A DNA stretch of 64,000 nt from Chryseobacterium sp. JUb7 (lineage in GTDB: Bacteria; Bacteroidota; Bacteroidia; Flavobacteriales; Weeksellaceae): NCBI RefSeq assembly GCF_024806495.1, contig NZ_JANUFF010000003.1, positions 310,001 to 374,000 on the forward strand. The letters run 5' to 3'. Positions 9,155 through 15,763 of this stretch are shown in pieces. The translations under genes were made by a program, and so were the position numbers. Positions within the stretch are counted from its first letter, which is position 1, and every line of letters begins with the position of its first letter. Under the pieces are notes generated by a model that was not told the DNA's origin, searched no databases, and was given only the letters and a program-made list of their open reading frames with translations.

Positions 9155-9220
9155 AACCACCCCGTCAAAAATTCTTTGAATTTTCGCCACCCCTCCAAAG
9201 GAGGGGAATTTGTGGGTGGA
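9155..9220. repeat. Intergenic repeat with CCCCTCC-AAA-GGAGGGG hairpin
   Basis: The gap between rsmH and ftsL contains a perfect G/C-rich hairpin (CCCCTCCAAAGGAGGGG, 9190-9206), an outer pair of CCACCCC/GGGTGG elements, and an AAAATTC/GAATTTT pair. This C/G-rich block stands out sharply from the AT-rich surroundings. The same composite (a GACGGGGTGG end with an inner CCTCCTTTGGAGGGGTGG) is familiar as a dispersed repeat in many flavobacterial genomes (recollection). Confidence 0.65.
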
Positions 9221-9224
9221 AAAT

Positions 9225-10121
9225 TTATCCTACCTTAATTCCTGTTCTCATTTTAGCACTTCTGGCTCTTGAGTTTTCTTCGATTTCCTTGTCGTCAGGA
9301 ATAATCGCTTTACTCTTTACCAGTTCAAATGCTTTGGTATAATTTCCGTAAATGTCTCTTTGAGGTTCTCCTTCAAACATTCCGTTTTTCAAAAATCTTT
9401 TTACCAGTCTGTCTTCTAAAGAATGGTAAGAAATAACAACCAATCTGCCTTCAGGTCTTAAGACATTATATGCCTGAACAAGCATTTCTTTTAAAACTTC
9501 CAGTTCCTGGTTGACCTCAATTCTTATCGCCTGAAAAAGCTGAGCATAAAATTTATTAACCTTATGCGGAGGAAGATAGCTGAATAATTTTTTCAAATCT
9601 TCCGTGGTATTAATGCTTTTATTTTTTCTGTGATGAACGATGTCTCTTGCAAGTTTTCTTGCTTCTCTGAGTTCACCGTAGTAATAAAAAATATCAGCAA
9701 GCTGCTCTTCTTCGTAATCATTGATCACTCTTTTGGCATCAAGACCCTGCATGACATTCATCCTCATGTCCAAAGGTGCATCGCTTCTCGTTGAAAAACC
9801 TCTCTCAGCTTCGTCAAACTGATGCGATGAAACACCAAGATCTGCCAGAACGCCATCAATCTGAGAAATCCCATACATTAGCAGAGAGTTTTCCAGAAAT
9901 CTGAAATTCTGATTAATCAATGTGAATCTCGGGTCATCAATTGTATTTTTAAGAGCATCTAAATCCTGGTCAAAACTGAACAGTCTTCCTTTTTCCGAAA
10001 GTCTGCTCAATATTTCTCTTGAGTGGCCACCGCCACCAAAAGTACAGTCCACGTATGTTCCGTCTGGATTCGTCACCAAATCATCAACACTTTGCTTCAA
10101 CAAAACGGGGTTATGATACAT
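9225..10121 (-). CDS. rsmH: RsmH (MraW), 16S rRNA C1402 N4-methyltransferase
   Basis: SAM-dependent methyltransferase modifying C1402 in the decoding centre of 16S rRNA. The 298-aa protein begins MYHNPVLLKQSVDDL and carries the SAM-binding motif DCTFGGGGHSREIL (about residues 25-38). Further signatures are DGVLADLGVSSHQFDEAERGFS, PLDMRMN, and the C-terminal VISYHSLEDRLVKRFLK. It follows mraZ by 38 bp in the same direction, the nearly universal order at the head of this cluster. All family motifs are present. Confidence 0.97.
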   Translation of the reverse strand: MYHNPVLLKQSVDDLVTNPDGTYVDCTFGGGGHSREILSRLSEKGRLFSFDQDLDALKNTIDDPRFTLINQNFRFLENSLLMYGISQIDGVLADLGVSSHQFDEAERGFSTRSDAPLDMRMNVMQGLDAKRVINDYEEEQLADIFYYYGELREARKLARDIVHHRKNKSINTTEDLKKLFSYLPPHKVNKFYAQLFQAIRIEVNQELEVLKEMLVQAYNVLRPEGRLVVISYHSLEDRLVKRFLKNGMFEGEPQRDIYGNYTKAFELVKSKAIIPDDKEIEENSRARSAKMRTGIKVG

Positions 10122-10159
10122 GTCTAAATTGTGTTTTTTTACGCTTTTTATCAGCGTGG

Positions 10160-10618
10160 TTATTCTTCATCGAAAGCGCCCATTACATCTTCAGCCAGGC
10201 TTGCAAAATCAAGTTCATTGGTGGAAATTACCTTTTCATAGGCTTCTTTATCCCAAATTTCAAACAGTTCTCCTGCGCTTGTAATCACAATGTCCTTCTG
10301 AAGGGTTGCGAAATGCATGAGGTCTTTTGAAATCTGTAATCTTCCAGCATTATCCAATTCTACCGTTTTTACTCCTGCCGTAAACATTCTAATGAAATCA
10401 GCATTCTTTTTAATGAATCTGTTTAGCTTATTAATTTTGCCCATCATTTTGTCCCATGCATTCATAGGATAAACTTCCAGACAAGGTTGGAACACAGATC
10501 TCTTGACTACAAACGCCTTATCATCGAAGTTCTCCATCTGTTTAATTAAAGATGAAGGAACTTTTAAGCGGCCTTTGTCGTCAATTTTACACTCATATGT
10601 CCCAATGAAACTTTTCAT
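10160..10618 (-). CDS. mraZ: MraZ, transcriptional regulator of the division/cell wall cluster
   Basis: An AbrB-like DNA-binding protein that controls the cluster it heads. The start is set at 10618 because the family begins with a short form of M-x-x-F-x-G-x-Y-x-x-x-x-D-x-K-G-R; here MKSFIGTYECKIDDKGRLKVP matches exactly. Thirteen further in-frame residues upstream of it are not conserved and overlap the promoter. A second AbrB-like half is visible near residue 85 (VELDNAGRLQISKDL), giving the usual two-fold domain. The product is 152 aa, normal length. Tandem operator repeats lie just upstream. Confidence 0.95.
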   Translation of the reverse strand: MKSFIGTYECKIDDKGRLKVPSSLIKQMENFDDKAFVVKRSVFQPCLEVYPMNAWDKMMGKINKLNRFIKKNADFIRMFTAGVKTVELDNAGRLQISKDLMHFATLQKDIVITSAGELFEIWDKEAYEKVISTNELDFASLAEDVMGAFDEE

Positions 10619-10624
10619 TTGGAG

Positions 10625-10632
10625 CAAATTTA
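10625..10632 (-). promoter_or_regulatory. -7 element TAAATTTG upstream of mraZ
   Basis: An exact match to the Bacteroidota -7 consensus TAnnTTTG on the minus strand, ending 6 bases before the mraZ ATG. No clear TTTG -33 box is found at the usual 17-20 bp spacing. If used, the transcript would start almost at the ATG. Confidence 0.5.
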
Positions 10633-10650
10633 TATAATAATTTCCAAAAA

Positions 10651-10670
10651 TTCCCACTTTTTCCCACTTT
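10651..10670 (-). promoter_or_regulatory. MraZ operator: tandem AAAGTGGGAA repeats
   Basis: Two perfect copies of the 10-mer AAAGTGGGAA stand head to tail on the minus strand, one helical turn apart, 33-52 bases before the mraZ ATG. They fit both published MraZ sites: direct repeats of TGGGN with 5-bp spacers in E. coli, and AAAGTG[G/T] repeats in mycoplasmas. A weaker degenerate copy may lie on either side. The position over the -33 region suggests autorepression. Confidence 0.8.
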
Positions 10671-10860
10671 TTGACTCAATGTTAATAAGTTTTATTAAAG
10701 ATTTAGATTTTAAGGTGTAAAATACTGATATGTTGTAGTTTGTGAAATGTGTTGTTTAAGCCATAATAAAGAGATTTTCAAAAAAAGAGTTAAAAAAACG
10801 GTTATTATATTATTTTTATTTTAAATTAGGGTAATCAAAATATTTTTGAGGTTTAATTTG

Positions 10861-10868
10861 TATTTTTG
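10861..10868 (+). promoter_or_regulatory. -7 element TATTTTTG upstream of the alpha/beta hydrolase
   Basis: An exact TAnnTTTG match. It lies inside the longest possible frame of the downstream gene but 22 bases before its internal ATG at 10891, which argues for that ATG as the true start. Confidence 0.5.
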
Positions 10869-10890
10869 CAAGGCTTTATTAAGGCATTTT

Positions 10891-11652
10891 ATGATATTTA
10901 GTACAAAAAAAGAAAAGAAATATACCTTTGTAGAAGCGGGGGAAGGACATCCATTGGTGCTATTGCACGGTTTAATGGGTGGTTTGAGTAATTTCGATAA
11001 GATGGTGAATTTTTTTTCAGAGAAAGGATTTAAGGTCTATGTACCTCAATTACCGATCTATGATTTGCCGGTACTCAATACGAATCTTACCACGATTGCA
11101 AAATATATTATAAAGTTTATTGAAAGCCATATTGAAGGGCCTGTTACCATTGTCGGAAATTCGATGGGTGGTCATGTAGGGCTTATTTTAACATTGGCGA
11201 GACCCGATTTGGTCAAGAATCTTGTCCTTACGGGAAGTTCCGGTTTATATGAAAGAACTTTCGGAGACAGCTTTCCGAGAAAAAATGACCGTTCTTATAT
11301 AAGGAAGAAAACGGAAGAGGTTTTTTATGACCCTTCTGTGGCTACTGAAGACCTGGTAGATGAAGTTTTTGGTGTTGTGAATGACAGGATGAAAGGTATA
11401 AAAACGGTAATGCTGGCAAGAAGTGCCATCAAACACAATATGCTGAATGATCTTCCGAAAATCTTAACACCAACGTGTCTGATCTGGGGGAAACAGGATA
11501 ATGTAACGCCTCCTGAAGTTGCGGAAGATATGCACAAGTTTATTCCGAATTCAGACTTGTTCTGGATTGATAAATGCGGTCATGCTGCGATGATGGAAAA
11601 GCCGGATGAATTTAATGAAATTCTCTACAGCTGGTTAAAAGATAAAGTTTAA
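10891..11652 (+). CDS. Alpha/beta hydrolase
   Basis: A 253-aa cytoplasmic serine hydrolase. The oxyanion-hole motif is HGLMGG, the nucleophile elbow GNSMGGH, and the likely acid lies near WGKQDNVTPP. The catalytic histidine is in KCGHAAMMEKPDEF near the C-terminus. The start at 10891 (MIFSTKKEKK) is preferred to the upstream ATG at 10846 because a -7 promoter box lies between them and the extra residues have no family resemblance. The substrate cannot be told; the family covers esterases, lactonases and C-C hydrolases. It is separated from engB by a strong terminator, so it probably forms its own unit. Confidence 0.85.
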   Translation: MIFSTKKEKKYTFVEAGEGHPLVLLHGLMGGLSNFDKMVNFFSEKGFKVYVPQLPIYDLPVLNTNLTTIAKYIIKFIESHIEGPVTIVGNSMGGHVGLILTLARPDLVKNLVLTGSSGLYERTFGDSFPRKNDRSYIRKKTEEVFYDPSVATEDLVDEVFGVVNDRMKGIKTVMLARSAIKHNMLNDLPKILTPTCLIWGKQDNVTPPEVAEDMHKFIPNSDLFWIDKCGHAAMMEKPDEFNEILYSWLKDKV

Positions 11653-11667
11653 AACAAAATATAAATG

Positions 11668-11702
11668 AACCATTAAGAGCTTTTCTTAATGGTTTGTTTT
11701 TC
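11668..11702 (+). terminator. Intrinsic terminator after the alpha/beta hydrolase
   Basis: Perfect 11-bp stem AACCATTAAGA / TCTTAATGGTT with a 5-base loop, followed by TGTTTTTCT. Confidence 0.8.
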
Positions 11703-11720
11703 TAAAAAATTTTCTAAAAA

Positions 11721-12344
11721 ATGGTTATTAAAACTGCAAATTTTGTAAAGAGTAGCGGAAAATGGCAAGACTGCCCGGAACCTACAATTCCCGAATATGC
11801 TTTTATCGGAAGGTCCAACGTGGGAAAATCTTCATTGATTAATGCAATGATGAATCACAAAGATTTGGCTAAAACGTCTGGAACTCCCGGAAAAACTCAG
11901 CTTATTAATCATTTTTTAGTGAATGAAAATTGGTATTTAACCGATTTGCCGGGTTACGGATATGCGAAAGTCTCTAAATCAATTAGAAAAGATTTTGAAA
12001 AACTGATCACAAATTATATCTTAAACAGACGAAATTTAGTGAATCTTTTTGTTTTGGTAGATTCAAGACATACACCTCAAAAGATTGATCTGGAATTTAT
12101 TCAGTGGTGTGGTGAAAGTGGGGTGCCATTCTCTATTGTATTTACGAAAGTAGATAAGCTGAAACCGAATATCGCCATTAAAAATGTAGAGAACTATAAA
12201 GCGGAGCTTCACAAAACATGGGAGGATCTTCCGGAGATTTATGTGACTTCTGCGGAAAAGAAAGTGGGTGGAGAAGAGATCCTGAATTTTATACAAAAAA
12301 CCAACGAATTTTTAATCAATAATAATGTAAGTTTCGATGAGTAA
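11721..12344 (+). CDS. engB: EngB (YihA/YsxC), ribosome-biogenesis GTPase
   Basis: A small essential GTPase needed for late assembly of the 50S subunit. The 207-aa protein has G1 GRSNVGKSSLIN (about residues 30-41), a G2-region TSGTPGKTQLIN, G3 DLPGYGYAKVSK, G4 FTKVDKL and a G5-region TSAEK, all in order and intact. Length is normal. Its last 8 bp overlap the start of the acetyltransferase gene, so the two are probably cotranscribed and translationally coupled. Confidence 0.96.
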   Translation: MVIKTANFVKSSGKWQDCPEPTIPEYAFIGRSNVGKSSLINAMMNHKDLAKTSGTPGKTQLINHFLVNENWYLTDLPGYGYAKVSKSIRKDFEKLITNYILNRRNLVNLFVLVDSRHTPQKIDLEFIQWCGESGVPFSIVFTKVDKLKPNIAIKNVENYKAELHKTWEDLPEIYVTSAEKKVGGEEILNFIQKTNEFLINNNVSFDE

Positions 12345-12786
12345 TATTATCTGGAAGATTAAGAGCTTCGAAGAATTCACTGTTCCTGAGCTTTATGCTG
12401 TTTTAAAAGCCCGTATTGATGTTTTTGTCATCGAACAGAATTGTCCGTATCCTGATTTAGATAATTATGATCAGAAAGCCCTTCATATCTGGGCAGAAGA
12501 AGATGGTGAGATACTGGCTTACTGCAGAGTTTTTGATAAAAGGATAAAATACGATGAAACCTCTCTTGGAAGAGTATTGACAACGGAAAAAGCAAGAGGA
12601 AAGAGCCTTGGAAAACTGCTGATAAAATATGCTGTTGATACCATAGAAAACAGGTTTCAGACTTCCGAAATCAGAATTTCTGCACAGGATTATTTATTGA
12701 GATTCTATTCAGGTTTTGGATTTGTAGATACCGGGAAGAAATATTTGGAAGACGACATTCCTCATACGGAAATGTTGAGAAAATAA
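12337..12786 (+). CDS. ElaA-like GNAT N-acetyltransferase
   Basis: A 149-aa acetyltransferase of the GNAT superfamily. The N-terminal part (KSFEEFTVPELYAVLKARIDVFVIEQNCPYPDLDNYDQ) is the pattern of the ElaA group (FxELxxxELYxxLxLRxxVFVVEQxCxYxDxDxxD). The acetyl-CoA motif A is recognisable in SLGRVLTTEKARGKSLGKLLIKYAV. The substrate is unknown. The start overlaps engB by 8 bp. A strong terminator follows directly. Confidence 0.9.
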   Translation: MSNIIWKIKSFEEFTVPELYAVLKARIDVFVIEQNCPYPDLDNYDQKALHIWAEEDGEILAYCRVFDKRIKYDETSLGRVLTTEKARGKSLGKLLIKYAVDTIENRFQTSEIRISAQDYLLRFYSGFGFVDTGKKYLEDDIPHTEMLRK

Positions 12787-12790
12787 AGAA

Positions 12791-12819
12791 AAGCGAAGAA
12801 CTCAGTTCTTCGCTTTTTT
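12791..12819 (+). terminator. Intrinsic terminator after the engB-acetyltransferase unit
   Basis: Perfect 11-bp stem AAGCGAAGAAC / GTTCTTCGCTT, 3-base loop, then TTTT. It starts 5 bp after the stop codon. Its mirror form could also serve the convergent lipoprotein gene. Confidence 0.85.
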
Positions 12820-12850
12820 AGTTATATGTGGAGTGTTTTTATGGTTTTAG

Positions 12851-13357
12851 TTATTTTACATCCTTATAAAATACGTATCCTATTTTACCTGTTGTTTTGA
12901 TTTGCACTTTAATCCAAGAACCTTGTTTGGAAAGTTGGATCAATTTTTCGCTTTTAGGGACTGCTGCTATTATTTTGGATTTTACGGTTGGTTTTTCGTA
13001 AATATTTGTTGTTGCAATTCCAGCAATGTATTTGGGAGAGTTGATATTTACATTTACTTCATCTATTGAAACCTTTGGAGTCTTGGTAGACTTTCCTTTT
13101 GGGGATTTATAGGATTCCGAAGTTGACGTTTTTTTAGAAGTATTTTTTTTCTTAAAATATCCCGAAGATCCTCCTCCACAGACCCCACATGTTCCACCGC
13201 TACTGCAATGCCCACAACGTGAGCAATTTGAGCAAGCAGAGCAATTTGCAGAACCAGTACATCTTCCGCCATGACCCACATTATCGTTGGCTTTAAAACA
13301 AGAATTCAATATAAATGAGCTGAATGTAAGTATGATGAATAGTATTAATTTTTTCAT
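12851..13357 (-). CDS. Cys/Gly-rich lipoprotein with SH3-like domain
   Basis: A 168-aa predicted lipoprotein. A signal peptide ends in the lipobox LNSC (Cys20), so it is probably lipid-anchored. A short segment after it (about residues 33-62) is extremely Cys-, Ser- and Gly-rich with CxxC-like spacing (SACSNCSRCGHCSSGGTCGV), suggesting metal binding or disulfides. A basic Ser/Thr/Lys linker follows. The last 60 residues look like a bacterial SH3 domain (IATTNIYEKPTVKSKIIAAVPKSEKLIQLS... GSWIKVQ... GKIGYVFYKDVK), which commonly binds cell wall peptide. The function is unknown. It lies 5 bp downstream of the nuclease-like gene on the same strand. Confidence 0.8.
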   Translation of the reverse strand: MKKLILFIILTFSSFILNSCFKANDNVGHGGRCTGSANCSACSNCSRCGHCSSGGTCGVCGGGSSGYFKKKNTSKKTSTSESYKSPKGKSTKTPKVSIDEVNVNINSPKYIAGIATTNIYEKPTVKSKIIAAVPKSEKLIQLSKQGSWIKVQIKTTGKIGYVFYKDVK

Positions 13358-13362
13358 GAGAG

Positions 13363-14433
13363 TTAATTATAATTTTCTAATGTTTGGTGAAGTTGATTTC
13401 TAAAGTTATAGATTTCGTCAAGGCTGTTTAATAGAACTTTTTCTCCAGCTTCTTTTCCGTTATGGAAGGTTTCCAGATATTTATTAGATGTATTAAAGTG
13501 AAGTCTGCAAAGCGGTTTTCTGTTATTATCGTCTAATAAGATTCCAAAGTAGGATAAGGTATCTCTATAAGCAATTCTTGCAGAAGGAATTCTTTCTCTT
13601 AAGATAGCTTTTACAATTTGGAAGCCCTCAAGTTCCTCTTCGGTAGTTACAATTTTGGAATCGTTATTTTCATCAATAGGTTGAGCTGTTTTTATATCTT
13701 CATCTTGTTTTTCAATCTGCTCGTTAATACTTAATGCAGATTTTAGTCTGAAGCTGATGGATTCATTGATCGATGTTGTTAAAGCTTTTTTGGTATATTC
13801 TTTAAATGAAACCAATCTGTTGGCGGTCATTGGTTTTTCGAAAAATCTACTCACCAAAAGTTTTACTAGTTCATCAGAAGGATTTTCAATTTCTTTTTCG
13901 AACTCTTTTCTGACTGCTTTGATGTATTTTAAAGCTTCTGCTGAGTCCAGAATGCTTTCCAGATTATAATCCTTTTTAGTAAAACTTTCCAGAATTTTGA
14001 TTGAACTATCCTTTAAATCTTCAATATTAATCGTGAAAAAAGGCTTTTCATCCATAATATTGGGTTTCTCAAGATCGGTGTAGAAATTATAAATAATTCC
14101 GTTGGTGAGAACTCCAAATCTCGTTTTAGAAACATGATAATATCTGTGAAGCTGAGAATTATGAGCATCAGCACTTTCTTTCCAGTGTTTGCACTCGATA
14201 ATGAAAATTGGCTCATCATTATTCTTGATGACATAATCTACCTTTTCTCCTTTTTTTGTACCGATGTCGCAAACATGTTCGGGAATAACTTCGGTCGGGT
14301 TGAAAATATCATACCCTAAAATTTGTATAAAAGGCATTACAAAAGCATTTTTCGTTGCTTCTTCTGTTCCGATTTGTTCTTTTAAGCCTACGACCTTTTG
14401 GTGTAGTTGTTCAAGTTTTATTTTAAGATCCAT
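13363..14433 (-). CDS. Orphan HsdR-N-type (PD-(D/E)XK nuclease-like) protein
   Basis: A 356-aa protein whose N-terminal 150 residues match the type I restriction R-subunit N-terminal fold (HSDR_N). It has helix TEEATKNAFVMPFIQILGYDIFNPTEVIPE, then D66 in GEKVDYVIKN and the E80-x-K82 pair in IFIIECKHW, the expected catalytic residues. The C-terminal half (about 260-356, FQIVKAILRERIP... to LDEIYNFRNQLH) is conserved in similar stand-alone proteins but of unknown role. There is no helicase motor and no hsdM or hsdS next to it, so a classical type I system is excluded. Such orphans are annotated as putative restriction endonucleases or phage-related; the actual function is open. Confidence 0.8.
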   Translation of the reverse strand: MDLKIKLEQLHQKVVGLKEQIGTEEATKNAFVMPFIQILGYDIFNPTEVIPEHVCDIGTKKGEKVDYVIKNNDEPIFIIECKHWKESADAHNSQLHRYYHVSKTRFGVLTNGIIYNFYTDLEKPNIMDEKPFFTINIEDLKDSSIKILESFTKKDYNLESILDSAEALKYIKAVRKEFEKEIENPSDELVKLLVSRFFEKPMTANRLVSFKEYTKKALTTSINESISFRLKSALSINEQIEKQDEDIKTAQPIDENNDSKIVTTEEELEGFQIVKAILRERIPSARIAYRDTLSYFGILLDDNNRKPLCRLHFNTSNKYLETFHNGKEAGEKVLLNSLDEIYNFRNQLHQTLENYN

Positions 14434-14443
14434 GATTTTTTAT

Positions 14444-14722
14444 TTAGCAAAATCTCTCCGAAATTTCTTGTTCATCGAGAATTTGATTATTGGGTAAAAT
14501 GATTTGAAGTTTTCCTGTTATTGGATTTTCAATGAGATGAGCTTCTGATCTGCAGTTTTAAAACCTATATCGAAAAGCTTTCAACCCTGAAATAAAACCA
14601 TCATTCATTGTTTTTTCATAAACATGCTTTGAGCAACTTTGTCTGAAAATACATTTCCTCCTTTTTTGGGGAGGAGTGGTAATCCAATAGATTTTAATTA
14701 GAAAAATTAATAGTTTTTTCAT
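14444..14722 (-). pseudogene. YidD-like gene broken by an in-frame TAA
   Basis: The ATG at 14722 starts MKKLLIFLIKIYW. The continuation RKCIFRQSCSKHVYEKTMNDG is the Cys-containing core of the YidD (membrane protein insertion efficiency factor) family. A TAA at 14558-14560 stops it after RYRF (54 aa). Beyond the stop the same frame goes on for 38 clean residues (NCRSEAHLIENPITGKLQ, then IILPNNQILDEQEISERFC) to a TAA at 14444-14446, and RF-x-NCR fits the family pattern. A single change of Lys AAA to TAA explains this. It overlaps the upstream broken gene by 29 bp. The alternatives are a functional short form or a sequencing error. Confidence 0.7.
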
Positions 14723-14957
14723 TTTCTTCTCTGCTAAAGACAACCATTTGATAAGAAGTCATATAGCCCGGTTGGGTTGTATTTCCAAAACAACCTTCAA
14801 CAGGTTGTATGTATGTAGATATACTTTCTACTCTTATATATATTCAACCATTATTTGTATGAACTTTTATTAAGTTGTCAAGTTGTTCTGCAATATTTTT
14901 TGCTCTCATATTTTGTTGATTTGCGGTAGCTACAAATGGGATTACTTTATACTCCAT
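14694..14957 (-). pseudogene. Small conserved Bacteroidota protein broken by an in-frame TGA
   Basis: The ATG at 14957 starts MEYKVIPFVATANQQN, continuing AEQLDNLIKVHTNNG, then TGA at 14844-14846. The same frame goes on with IYIRVESISTYIQPVEGCFG, then NTTQPGYMTSYQMVVFSR, and ends in TAA at 14694-14696. This matches a DUF4177-like family known from Bacteroidota in which a Gly-Trp precedes the second half (G-W-x-Y-V-R), so TGA replaces the TGG Trp codon. Intact it would be 87 aa. It has its own -7 box at 14981-14988 and a palindrome upstream, and it overlaps the yidD-like gene. Family recall is from memory. Confidence 0.7.
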
Positions 14958-14980
14958 GATTTCGTTTTTATTTAACACTC

Positions 14981-14988
14981 CAAAAATA
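14981..14988 (-). promoter_or_regulatory. -7 element TATTTTTG for the broken gene pair
   Basis: An exact TAnnTTTG on the minus strand, 23 bases before the ATG at 14957. A palindrome lies 21 bases further upstream. Confidence 0.55.
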
Positions 14989-15009
14989 GATCTATAAAAA
15001 ATCCAATCC

Positions 15010-15025
15010 TTACGGCTTTCCGTAA
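15010..15025. promoter_or_regulatory. Palindrome TTACGG-N4-CCGTAA, copy 1
   Basis: On the minus strand it reads TTACGGAAAGCCGTAA, a perfect 6-bp inverted repeat around AAAG. It ends exactly 29 bases from the last G of the -7 box of the broken gene pair. The second copy at 18038-18053 has the same spacing, which suggests an activator site over the -33 region. Confidence 0.6.
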
Positions 15026-15032
15026 AAACAAT

Positions 15033-15058
15033 AAAACCTCTCAAAATTGAAAGGTTTT
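15033..15058 (-). terminator. Terminator after the response regulator gene
   Basis: On the minus strand AAAACCTTTCAA / TTGAGAGGTTTT form a 12-bp stem with one mismatch and a 2-base loop, followed by ATTGTTTTTAC. It lies 25 bp after the stop codon at 15083. Confidence 0.6.
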
Positions 15059-15082
15059 TATTGAAGAATATTTTTATAGGGT

Positions 15083-15748
15083 TTAGATGATTCCCAGATC
15101 TTTACAAAATGCAACCAATTGCTCATTGCTGGTGACTTCCAGATCTTCTTTTAAGCTGTTGAGCTTTTTCTCTACGCTGCTTAAACTATTAGGTCTGATG
15201 TCTTTTTCCTGAAGGTGCGTAGGAATATTTTTCTGCAGAATCCCTTTAGAAAGAAGAGATACTAAGGTAATATCGTAGGCGGAAAATTCATAACTGTTGA
15301 GTTTTTTGACTTCCTGTTTCAGATCAAGGGATAAATAATTCTCATTGATAAAAACAGAGGCTATGGATTTTTTTAGTTCCTTGGAATCATTTCGGGCTTT
15401 ACGTACGTACCCGTTGATTTTATAATCAGAAAAAAGAGAATCTATAACTCCGGATTTATGCTCTGCTGAAAAAACAATTACTTTCAGAGAAGGCTGTAAT
15501 TCTTTTACTTTTTCGATCAGATCTCTTCCGTCTTTAAGGTTTTGTTCACGGTGATCTTCTTCATAATAAAGATCGGTAATCAAAAGATCATAAGGTGAAT
15601 TTTCGCGAATGGATTTTTGAACTTTTGCTAAGGCATCATCACAGTAGTACACATAATCAACATCCGGAATATGAAGTTCTTCCAATGTTTTCTGAACAGA
15701 AATACTGATACTTTCGTGGTCTTCGGCTATTAAAATTTTTTTGAACAT
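15083..15748 (-). CDS. Response regulator with LuxR-like output domain
   Basis: A 221-aa two-component regulator. The receiver domain has the acidic pocket E9-D10, the phosphoacceptor D59 (DLLITDLYYEED), Ser at VIVFSAEH and a Lys near YVRKARND. The C-terminal part (about 150-221: YDITLVSLLSKGILQKNIPTHL... SSVEKKLNSLKEDLEVTSNEQLVAFCKDLGI) is a divergent LuxR/GerE-type helix-turn-helix. It lies 15 bp after the sensor kinase gene, so the two form one unit. A palindrome shared by two flanking promoters is a candidate target; that link is inference. Confidence 0.9.
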   Translation of the reverse strand: MFKKILIAEDHESISISVQKTLEELHIPDVDYVYYCDDALAKVQKSIRENSPYDLLITDLYYEEDHREQNLKDGRDLIEKVKELQPSLKVIVFSAEHKSGVIDSLFSDYKINGYVRKARNDSKELKKSIASVFINENYLSLDLKQEVKKLNSYEFSAYDITLVSLLSKGILQKNIPTHLQEKDIRPNSLSSVEKKLNSLKEDLEVTSNEQLVAFCKDLGII

Positions 15749-15763
15749 TCTTTTTTCTTTTTT

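Noticed and set aside
9155..9220. G/C-rich hairpin as a terminator splitting the division cluster
   Set aside because: No T run follows the stem on the minus strand, and the genes downstream are essential with no alternative promoter seen.
10019..10330. Plus-strand frame of 103 codons over rsmH/mraZ
   Set aside because: Antisense to two conserved genes, with no family resemblance.
10846..10890. Upstream ATG for the alpha/beta hydrolase
   Set aside because: A -7 box lies inside this stretch and the 15 extra residues are not hydrolase-like.
14844..15044. Open frame of 66 codons on the minus strand starting at 15044
   Set aside because: Its first 29 codons run through the response-regulator terminator, the palindrome and the -7 box; only the part from 14957 is gene-like, and it is annotated as the 5' part of the broken gene.
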